A DNA stretch of 5,096 nucleotides from NCBI GenBank assembly GCA_903914985.1, contig CAIWRE010000370.1, positions 1 to 5,096 on the forward strand, in the 5' to 3' direction. This document shows, one piece after another, positions 1 to 5,096 of this stretch. Origin of the DNA: an uncultured beta proteobacterium. Its GTDB lineage: Bacteria; Pseudomonadota; Gammaproteobacteria; Burkholderiales; Burkholderiaceae_C. The translations under genes were made by a program, and so were the position numbers. The notes below the pieces were generated by a model, which saw nothing but the letters and a program-made list of their open reading frames with translations, did no database searches and was not told the origin of the DNA. Each line of letters begins with the position of its first letter. The first letter of the stretch is position 1.

Positions 1-1142
1 CCAATGGTGCTCATGTTCACCATCCGGGTGGCGCCCTTGGCCCGCAGGTCGGTGCGGCTCAAGGTGGACTTGTCAAACCCGTGGGTACCAGAGGCAGAGA
101 GCAACATGCCCCCGGCCCGGTGTCTCCAAGCGCCAATCAGCGCGGGCAAGCAGGCCACGGCGCGTACCGCATTGCCGCCGCCGCGCGTGCGCTGCATGCC
201 GTAGTTCAGCCGGATGCCTGCGGGTGCGCCGCTGGCCACACAGGCGCCGTAGTCGCGTGCCAAGGATTCAATCTGCGCCACCGGGATGCCGCAGACTTCG
301 GCAGCGCGCGCGGGCGGCCATTGCAGGGCACGCTCTTTGAGCGCTTCCCAACCCAAGGTGTGGCGCGCAATGTAGTCGTGGTCCAGCCAGTCGTGGGTGA
401 TGAGCTGGTGCATCAATGCCAGCGCCAAGGCGGCATCGGTGCCGGGTCGCAGCGCAATGTGTTCGTGGCATTTTTCAGCGGTCTCCGACGTGCGGGGATC
501 GATGCAAATCAGTTTGGCGCCATTGCGTTTGGCGATTTGGGCGTAGCGCCAAAAATGCAAATTGCTGGCAATCGGGTTGCTGCCCCAAATCAGGATCAGC
601 TTGGACTCTGCAAAAAACTCCACCCGCATTCCCAGTTTGCCGCCCAGGGTGGCATCGAGCGCTGCGCCGCCCGCCGAGGCGCATATGGTGCGATCGAGCA
701 GCGACGCGCCCATGCGGTTGAAAAAGCGCTCTGCCATGCCTTCGCCCTGTACCCAGCCCATGGTGCCCGCATAGCTGTAGGGCAGGACGGCTTGAGGGCC
801 GCGCTGCGGGTCGTTGACGATGGCTTGAAGTCGCTGCGCGATGTCCTTGAGCGCCTCGTCCCACCCCACCGGCGTAAATTGACCGGAACCCTTGGGGCCG
901 CTACGGCGCAGGGGTTGGAGCAAGCGTTCAGGATGGTAGGTGCGCTCGTTGTAGCGCGACACCTTGGTGCAGAGCACGCCATCGGTTTGCGGGTGATTGG
1001 GGTTGCCCTGCACCTTGATGGCCACGCCGTCTTGCACGGTGGTCACCAAGGAGCAGGTGTCCGGGCAATCGTGGGGGCAGGCGCCCACGACCTGGTGGGT
1101 GCCTGTGGGGGATACCGCGTGGATGCTGATGGTCTCTGGCAT
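1..1142 (-). CDS. Molybdopterin-dependent [4Fe-4S] oxidoreductase (DMSO reductase superfamily), N-terminal part; runs off left edge
   Basis: A continuous frame of 380 codons begins MPETISIHAV and is still open at base 1. A [4Fe-4S] motif CX3CX3CX27C is formed by C22, C26, C30 and C58 (CPHDCPDTC, then CTK), with the family lysine at K60. Pterin-binding landmarks follow: WGSNP at 186-190, IDPR at 214-217 and RPGTDAALALA at 232-242. C154, in RTICASAGG, sits where this superfamily usually has its molybdenum ligand, so a Cys-ligated Mo-bis-MGD enzyme is inferred. Relatives are usually about 650-750 residues, so roughly half is missing. No Tat signal precedes the cluster, which suggests a cytoplasmic enzyme. 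The substrate cannot be assigned; formate dehydrogenase-like, nitrate reductase-like and thiosulfate/polysulfide reductase-like names are all possible. The start at 1142 was chosen because family members begin shortly before the first cysteine. An in-frame ATG at 1187 would add 15 unremarkable residues, and neither start has a good ribosome-binding site. The gene is divergent from the amidohydrolase. Confidence 0.9.
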   Translation of the reverse strand, partial: MPETISIHAVSPTGTHQVVGACPHDCPDTCSLVTTVQDGVAIKVQGNPNHPQTDGVLCTKVSRYNERTYHPERLLQPLRRSGPKGSGQFTPVGWDEALKDIAQRLQAIVNDPQRGPQAVLPYSYAGTMGWVQGEGMAERFFNRMGASLLDRTICASAGGAALDATLGGKLGMRVEFFAESKLILIWGSNPIASNLHFWRYAQIAKRNGAKLICIDPRTSETAEKCHEHIALRPGTDAALALALMHQLITHDWLDHDYIARHTLGWEALKERALQWPPARAAEVCGIPVAQIESLARDYGACVASGAPAGIRLNYGMQRTRGGGNAVRAVACLPALIGAWRHRAGGMLLSASGTHGFDKSTLSRTDLRAKGATRMVNMSTI

Positions 1143-1235
1143 AGTGGAGTGGGCGCGCTGCCGAACTGGTAACAAAATAGCGCCCATCCTAGCAAGCCTG
1201 CACCGTCCTGCGGAGCCTTGGCTTGGCAAAATTTC

Positions 1236-1239
1236 GAGG
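1236..1239 (+). promoter_or_regulatory. Ribosome-binding site deciding the amidohydrolase start
   Basis: GAGG lies 7 bases upstream of the ATG at 1247. This favours that ATG over the in-frame TTG at 1223, which would add eight residues and would place this Shine-Dalgarno-like sequence inside the gene. Confidence 0.6.
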
Positions 1240-1246
1240 CAACTTT

Positions 1247-2434
1247 ATGCAACTCATCGAATCGATCGTTCACCACGCACCGGCGATTGCCGCTATCCGG
1301 CGCGACATCCACGCCCACCCCGAGCTATGTTTTCAGGAGGTGCGCACTGCTGACGTCGTGGCAGCCAAGCTGACGGAGTGGGGCATCCCCATTCACCGGG
1401 GTCTGGGTACCACGGGGGTGGTGGGCATTGTGAAGGCCGGCACCTCGTCCCGGGCCATCGGTCTGCGGGCGGACATGGACGCTCTGCCCATGCAAGAGGT
1501 CAATACTTTTGCCCACGCCAGCGTGCATCCCGGAAAAATGCACTCCTGCGGCCACGACGGGCACACCGCCATGCTGCTGGCCGCTGCCCACTATTTGAGC
1601 AAGCACCGCGACTTTGATGGCACCGTGTACCTGATTTTTCAACCGGCCGAGGAGGGCGGCGGTGGCGCCCGTGAAATGATCAAAGAAGGCTTGTTTGAGC
1701 AGTTTCCCATGGACGCCGTGTTTGGCATGCACAACTGGCCCGGCATGGCGCAAGGCGACTTCGCGGTCAGCGCGGGCCCTGTCATGGCGTCGAGCAACGA
1801 ATTCAAAATCACCATCCGGGGCAAGGGCGCGCATGGCGCCATGCCGCACCTGGGGCTGGACCCGGTGCCGGTGGCTTGTCAAATGGTGCAGGCCTTTCAG
1901 ACCATCATCAGCCGCAATAAAAAGCCGATCGACGCGGGCGTGATATCGGTGACCATGATCCACGCAGGCGAGGCGACAAACGTGATTCCGAACTTCTGTG
2001 AGCTGCAAGGCACGGTGCGCACTTTCACGTTTGAAGTGCTGGACTTGCTGGAGCAGCGCATGCGCGAGGTGGCCGAGCACACGGCCGCGGCCTTTGGCGT
2101 GACCTGCGAGTTTGAATTCCGCCGCAATTACCCGCCTACCATCAATAGCACCTCTGAAGCCGACTTTGCCCGCAAGGTCATGGCCCAGCTGGTCGGACCA
2201 GAACGCGTCCATGCCCAGGAGCCCACCATGGGCGCGGAAGACTTTGCCTACATGTTGATGGCCAAGCCGGGTTGCTATGTGTTTTTAGGCAATGGCGATG
2301 GAGACCACCGCAGCCTGGGCCATGGCGGCGGACCGTGCATGCTGCACAACCCCAGCTACGACTTCAACGACCACCTGATCCCGCTGGGGGCAAGCTACTG
2401 GGTGCGCTTGGCCGAGGCCTGGTTGGCGCCCTAG
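1247..2434 (+). CDS. M20-family metallo-amidohydrolase (N-acyl-amino-acid / hippurate hydrolase-like)
   Basis: A complete 395-residue protein, the usual length for M20D aminoacylases. It should hydrolyse the amide bond of N-acyl amino acids in the cytoplasm using two divalent metals; the natural substrate cannot be read from sequence. The N-terminus carries RRDIHAHPEL (18-27). The metal site is visible as CGHDGH (C101, H103), QPAEEGGGGA (E135/E136, including the catalytic-base position), MHNWP (H162) and LHNPSYDFND (H367), the Cys/His/Glu/His/His set typical of the hippuricase/IAA-amino-acid hydrolase branch. GLRADMDALP (72-81) is the conserved aspartate strand. A dimerisation or lid domain occupies about 182-300, with KGAHGAMPHLGLDPV and GEATNVIP; GAEDFAY (329-335) follows. 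There is no signal peptide. The start at ATG 1247 is supported by a nearby GAGG. The gene is monocistronic here, divergent from the molybdoenzyme and converging on coaX. Automated labels such as HipO, AbgB-like or amidohydrolase all describe this family. Confidence 0.93.
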   Translation: MQLIESIVHHAPAIAAIRRDIHAHPELCFQEVRTADVVAAKLTEWGIPIHRGLGTTGVVGIVKAGTSSRAIGLRADMDALPMQEVNTFAHASVHPGKMHSCGHDGHTAMLLAAAHYLSKHRDFDGTVYLIFQPAEEGGGGAREMIKEGLFEQFPMDAVFGMHNWPGMAQGDFAVSAGPVMASSNEFKITIRGKGAHGAMPHLGLDPVPVACQMVQAFQTIISRNKKPIDAGVISVTMIHAGEATNVIPNFCELQGTVRTFTFEVLDLLEQRMREVAEHTAAAFGVTCEFEFRRNYPPTINSTSEADFARKVMAQLVGPERVHAQEPTMGAEDFAYMLMAKPGCYVFLGNGDGDHRSLGHGGGPCMLHNPSYDFNDHLIPLGASYWVRLAEAWLAP

Positions 2435-2445
2435 CGCCCTAGCGC
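2425..2445. repeat. Short tandem repeat spanning both convergent stop codons
   Basis: The octamer GCGCCCTA occurs twice in direct tandem and is followed by GCGCGG. Because CTAG is self-complementary, the first copy provides the plus-strand TAG (2432-2434) of the amidohydrolase and the second provides the minus-strand TAG (2439-2441) of coaX. Only 4 bp separate the genes, and no stem-loop followed by a T run is visible between them. Confidence 0.6.
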
Positions 2446-3209
2446 GGCGCGAAACGGCGCTCTGCAATCGTGAGCAAGCCGTCAAAAATCAGGTTATCCA
2501 CCAGCTCAAAAGGGCGCGTCATGCTGGGCGCCATCTTCCATCCTGCGCCGCCGGTCATGATGCACAGCGGCTCTTCGCCGCAGTGCGTGCGCACGTGCTG
2601 CACCATGCACTCGACCGCTCCGGCAATGGCGTAGGTGCCGCCGCTGGTCAGCGCGTCGCTGGTGTTGGTGGGGAAGGGGCACACCTCTCCGGTGGGCACA
2701 TGCAAGCCCGCCGTGCCCGACTCCAGCGCGCGCAGCATGATGCCGTGGCCGGGCAGGATGAAGCCGCCTAAGAACCGGCCTTGCGGCGACACGGCCTCTA
2801 CCGTCACGGCCGTGCCTACCATCACCACTACCATGGGCCGGGGTGCGCCCTGGGCTTGCATGCGGTGGTATGCGCCAATCATGGCCACCCAGCGGTCCGC
2901 GCCCAGGCGGCTGGGGTGGTCGTAGCCATTGGTCATTCCCGCCTCGGCGTCGCTGGAGACCACCCATTGCGGCGTCACGTCCCACAACTCGAGTTGCTGC
3001 TCTACCCGCCGCTTGATGGCGTCGCCCGCCACCACACAGCCCAAAATGTGGGTGGGCGGTGGCAAAGTGGACCAAATTCCTTCGCCCAGTTTGTCGATGT
3101 TTTCTAAAAACTCCGCGCCTTGGGCCAGGAGTTCTGCGCCGGGCAGGGGGGACGCATAGTGCGCCCATTTGAGGCGCGTATTGCCGATGTCCAATGCAAG
3201 GAAGGTCAT
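2439..3209 (-). CDS. coaX: Type III pantothenate kinase (CoaX / Baf family)
   Basis: A complete 256-residue protein, normal length for the family. It phosphorylates pantothenate with ATP to 4'-phosphopantothenate, the first committed step of coenzyme A synthesis, in the cytoplasm. It has the acetate/sugar kinase-Hsp70-actin fold: phosphate-binding DIGNTRLKW (7-15), NGYDHPSRLGADRW (94-107) with the probable catalytic D105, VGTAVTVE (131-138), GGFILPGHGIMLRALE (148-163), a glycine-rich SGGTYAIAGAVE (189-200) and TGGAG (219-223). The usual DxGTAxTxD motif reads MVGTAVTVE, with Met at 130 and Glu at 138 instead of aspartates. The start at 3209 gives MTFLALDIGNT, the expected N-terminus; upstream ATGs at 3233 and 3248 would add unlikely leaders. 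No clear Shine-Dalgarno is visible. A GATAAT at 3237-3232 could be a -10 element but lacks a good -35. The gene is divergent from icmF; the birA neighbour often seen in related genomes is absent on this side. Confidence 0.93.
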   Translation of the reverse strand: MTFLALDIGNTRLKWAHYASPLPGAELLAQGAEFLENIDKLGEGIWSTLPPPTHILGCVVAGDAIKRRVEQQLELWDVTPQWVVSSDAEAGMTNGYDHPSRLGADRWVAMIGAYHRMQAQGAPRPMVVVMVGTAVTVEAVSPQGRFLGGFILPGHGIMLRALESGTAGLHVPTGEVCPFPTNTSDALTSGGTYAIAGAVECMVQHVRTHCGEEPLCIMTGGAGWKMAPSMTRPFELVDNLIFDGLLTIAERRFAPR

Positions 3210-3275
3210 AAGGGCGAATGAGTTTGCAAGCATTATCGCCAAGGCCACACAATGGTTTACAGTCAGGGGTTCAAG

Positions 3276-3297
3276 TTGACGTTAACGTAAACGTCAA
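3276..3297. promoter_or_regulatory. 22-bp palindrome, candidate operator for icmF
   Basis: The half-site TTGACGTT is followed by a central ACGT-containing core and the inverted half-site AACGTCAA. Reading the reverse complement shows all positions symmetric except one central pair (A opposite A at the 9th and 14th bases). It ends 41 bases before the icmF ATG and contains a -35-like TTGACG at 3276-3281, so a bound regulator could overlap the promoter; no convincing -10 follows at 16-18 bases (nearest TGCATT). The ACGT-rich dyad resembles operators that I recall for MerR-type LiuR regulators of branched-chain amino acid and acyl-CoA catabolism in Proteobacteria. That assignment is from memory and is an inference; the palindrome itself is directly visible. 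It could also act on coaX, whose start lies 66 bases away on the other side. Confidence 0.55.
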
Positions 3298-3325
3298 TTG
3301 CATTCAGTCCACCGGCAACCCCACC

Positions 3326-3330
3326 GAGAG
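3326..3330 (+). promoter_or_regulatory. Weak ribosome-binding site of icmF
   Basis: GAGAG lies 8 bases before the ATG at 3339. It is a partial Shine-Dalgarno match, but the spacing is suitable and it agrees with the expected N-terminus of the protein. Confidence 0.45.
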
Positions 3331-3338
3331 CGCCCACC

Positions 3339-5027
3339 ATGACCGATCTTTCTGCTGAATTCAAAGCCCTGGCCAACTACCGCCCCACGCACAAAGTGCG
3401 CTTCATCACGGCGGCCAGTTTGTTTGACGGGCACGACGCGGCCATCAACATCATGCGCCGCATCTTGCAGGGCATGGGCGCCGAGGTGATTCATTTGGGC
3501 CACAACCGCAGTGTCGAAGAAGTCGTGACCGCCGCGTTGCAAGAAGACGTGCAAGGCATCGCCATGAGCTCCTACCAGGGCGGCCATGTGGAGTACTTCA
3601 AGTACATGGTGGACCTGCTCAAGCAGCGCGGTGGCGCGCATATACAGGTGTTTGGCGGTGGTGGCGGTGTGATCGTGCCGTCTGAGATTGCCGAGCTGCA
3701 GGCCTATGGCGTGACCCGCATCTACAGCCCCGAAGACGGACAAAAAATGGGGCTGGCCGGCATGATCGGTGAAATGGTGATGCGCTGCGACCGCGATCTG
3801 GCGCCCTATGCCCCCACCGATCTGAGCGCGCTCCAAGGCCACAGCGACGCCCATTGGCGTGCACTGGCCCAGTTCCTGACCGTCGTGGAAGCGGGCAAGG
3901 TGGATGCATCCACGCTGCAAGCCCTGCGCACCCAGGCAGCGGCCACCCACATTCCTGCCATCGGCATCACCGGTACCGGCGGTGCGGGCAAGTCTTCGCT
4001 CACCGACGAGCTGATTCGCCGCCTGCGCCTGGACTGTGGCGACAGCTTGCGCATTGCCGTCATCTCCATCGACCCCTCACGCCGCAAGAGCGGTGGCGCC
4101 TTGCTGGGCGACCGCATCCGCATGAATGCCATCTCGCCTTGGACCAGCACCGGCAAAGACGCAGGCGCGCGCGTGTTCATGCGCAGCCTTGCCACACGCG
4201 ACTTTGGCAGCGAGATCAGCCAGGCACTGCCCGACGTGATTGCCGCTTGCAAGGTCGCAGGTTTTGATCTGATTGTGGTGGAGACCTCGGGCATCGGCCA
4301 GGGCGACGCCGCCATCGTGCCTTTGGTGGACGTGCCTTTGTATGTGATGACGCCTGAGTTCGGAGCGGCCAGCCAGCTGGAAAAAATCGACATGCTGGAC
4401 TTTGCCGAGTTCGTGGCCATCAATAAGTTCGACCGCAAAGGTGCCAGCGACGCATTGCGCGACGTGGCCAAGCAGGTGCAACGCAACCGCGAAGCCTGGA
4501 CCTCGCCCATTGAGAGCATGCCCGTGTTCGGCACCATGGCTGCACGCTTTAACGATGATGGTGTGACTGCGCTCTACCAGGCTATGCTGCCGCGCCTGCA
4601 GGCGCTGGGCTTGAACGTGCCTGCGCAGCGGCTGCTGCCTCCGGCGGGGGTGCGCCACAGCAGCAACCAGACGCCTGTGGTGCCCGCATCGCGCACCCGC
4701 TACCTGGCCGAAATCAGCGACACCGTGCGTGCCTACAAAAAGCGCGCCCGTGCCCAAGCCCAGCTGGCGCGCGAAATTCAACAGCTGCAAGCCGCCGCTG
4801 CCATGCTGCAGGTGGACCGCCCGGTCAAAGCCCGCGCTTCTGAGGCCGCTTTGGCCTTGGCCAGCGAGCGCCAGCAAGTGCAAGACGCTGCAGCCAAAAA
4901 GCTGCTCGACCAGTGGCCGGAAATGCAAAAAGCCTATGCGGGCGACGAATACGTGGTCAAGATCCGCGACAAAGAAATCCGCACCGCACTCACCACCCAA
5001 TCTTTGTCCGGCACCACCATCCGCAAG
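3339..5027 (+). CDS. icmF: Fused isobutyryl-CoA mutase IcmF, N-terminal half; truncated by the contig end
   Basis: The genuine part covers 563 codons. IcmF interconverts isobutyryl-CoA and n-butyryl-CoA (some members also act on isovaleryl/pivalyl-CoA) using adenosylcobalamin, with a built-in G-protein chaperone that loads and guards the cofactor. Residues about 18-150 form the B12-binding domain: SLFDGHDAA contains the cobalt-ligand H32, followed by SSYQGGH (77-83) and GGGGGVIVP (106-114). Residues about 205-440 form a MeaB-like GTPase: Walker A GTGGAGKSS (212-220), SGGALLGDRIRM (251-262), VETSGIGQGD (314-323) and NKFD (362-365). A charged, Ala/Gln-rich helical linker spans about 455-530, and EYVVKIRDKEIR begins the mutase part. 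Full-length IcmF is about 1,090 residues, so the substrate-binding TIM-barrel mutase domain is missing. An apparent stop at 5061-5063 lies in synthetic adapter sequence; residues after K563 (RSESTRLNSSH) are not native. The domain order excludes stand-alone MeaB/ArgK or a methylmalonyl-CoA mutase subunit. Confidence 0.94.
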
Positions 5028-5060
5028 AGATCGGAGAGCACACGTCTGAACTCCAGTCAC
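5028..5060 (+). other. Illumina TruSeq adapter (index-read side), untrimmed contamination
   Basis: The sequence begins AGATCGG and ends GAACTCCAGTCAC, matching the well-known TruSeq adapter of 34 bases except that one A is missing (CGGAGAGC instead of CGGAAGAGC). It is synthetic and not part of the organism. It joins the icmF frame exactly after codon 563, so translation continues into it as RSESTRLNSSH. The opposite strand gives the familiar adapter-derived peptide TGVQTCAL. Confidence 0.98.
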
Positions 5061-5068
5061 TAATGCGC
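5061..5068 (+). other. 8-base sequencing index TAATGCGC (matches TruSeq HT D708)
   Basis: The eight bases between the adapter and the P7 segment are in the index position. From memory, TAATGCGC is index D708 of the TruSeq HT set. Its first three bases, TAA, provide the false stop codon of icmF. Confidence 0.93.
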
Positions 5069-5096
5069 ATCTCGTATGCCGTCTTCTGCTTGAAAA
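5069..5096 (+). other. Illumina P7 flow-cell sequence plus terminal A run
   Basis: ATCTCGTATGCCG through TTCTGCTTG (5069-5092) is the P7 end of the library molecule. The last four bases, AAAA, fit base calls made after the read has run past the end of a short insert. This shows that at least one read-through read was used to extend the contig end. Confidence 0.97.

Noticed and set aside
81..1172. Long plus-strand open frame of 363 codons
   Set aside because: It is antisense to the molybdoenzyme, which has a complete cluster motif and pterin-binding motifs. The plus frame shows no recognisable domain and is rich in Ala, Gly, Arg and His, as expected from a GC-rich shadow.
1223..1246. Upstream TTG start for the amidohydrolase
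   Set aside because: The ATG at 1247 has GAGG at good spacing and gives the normal family N-terminus; the eight extra residues have no support.
1143..1246. Divergent gap searched for promoters or operators
   Set aside because: It contains an in-frame ATG at 1187 and a TAGGAT that could pass for a -10, but no matching -35 hexamer or dyad was found on either strand, so nothing is claimed.
1325..2212. Minus-strand open frame of 295 codons
   Set aside because: It is antisense to the M20 amidohydrolase, whose metal-binding motifs are intact; the translation is His/Arg/Ala/Gly-rich without motifs.
3210..3248. Longer N-terminus for CoaX from ATGs at 3233 or 3248
   Set aside because: The family begins directly before the DIGNT strand, as given by the ATG at 3209. 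The longer leader covers a possible -10 element and has no better ribosome-binding site.
4077..5060. Minus-strand open frame of 327 codons starting near the right end
   Set aside because: Its start MTGVQTCALRS is the reverse translation of the Illumina adapter, and the rest is antisense to icmF.
3339..5063. Natural mutase-less IcmF or MeaB-like protein with a novel C-terminus
   Set aside because: The tail and stop codon are encoded by synthetic adapter and index; the native reading frame is open at the last genuine base.
1..5096. CRISPR array, tRNA, rRNA, insertion sequence, phage or toxin-antitoxin genes
   Set aside because: No spaced repeats, terminal inverted repeats, transposase motifs or RNA gene signatures were seen; the window is densely filled by four metabolic genes.

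Overview
The window looks like the right-hand end of a draft or metagenomic contig from a high-GC betaproteobacterium, probably a Comamonadaceae relative such as Rhodoferax, Polaromonas or Acidovorax. This placement is inferred from protein style (a Baf/CoaX-type pantothenate kinase and a fused IcmF) and strong G/C third-position bias; no marker gene is present to prove it. No previously undescribed system is visible. The window holds four ordinary metabolic genes, two of them incomplete, and a stretch of synthetic sequence at its right end.

Layout. Bases 1-1142 (minus strand) carry the N-terminal 380 residues of a molybdopterin/[4Fe-4S] oxidoreductase; its C-terminus lies beyond the left edge. 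A short divergent gap (1143-1246) separates it from a complete M20-family N-acyl-amino-acid amidohydrolase (1247-2434, plus strand). This gene converges, with only 4 bp between stop codons, on a complete type III pantothenate kinase coaX (2439-3209, minus strand). A 129-bp divergent gap (3210-3338) holds a 22-bp near-perfect palindrome. It lies just upstream of icmF, a fused isobutyryl-CoA mutase (3339-5027, plus strand), of which the B12-binding domain, the G-protein chaperone domain and the linker are present. The mutase domain is missing.

Right end. From 5028 the sequence is not biological. It reads as an Illumina TruSeq adapter with one base missing, an 8-base index TAATGCGC (which matches TruSeq HT index D708 as I remember it), the P7 flow-cell sequence and a short A run. 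The stop codon that appears to end icmF at 5061-5063 is the first three bases of the index, so a 574-residue icmF product would be a chimeric artefact.

How the genes relate. CoaX makes 4'-phosphopantothenate for coenzyme A, IcmF rearranges acyl-CoA thioesters, the amidohydrolase probably releases amino acids from N-acyl conjugates, and the molybdoenzyme performs an unassigned redox reaction. No adjacent pair shares a strand, so there is no operon here and no strong evidence of a joint pathway. The palindrome near icmF suggests local transcriptional control, possibly by a MerR-type regulator of branched-chain acyl-CoA catabolism.
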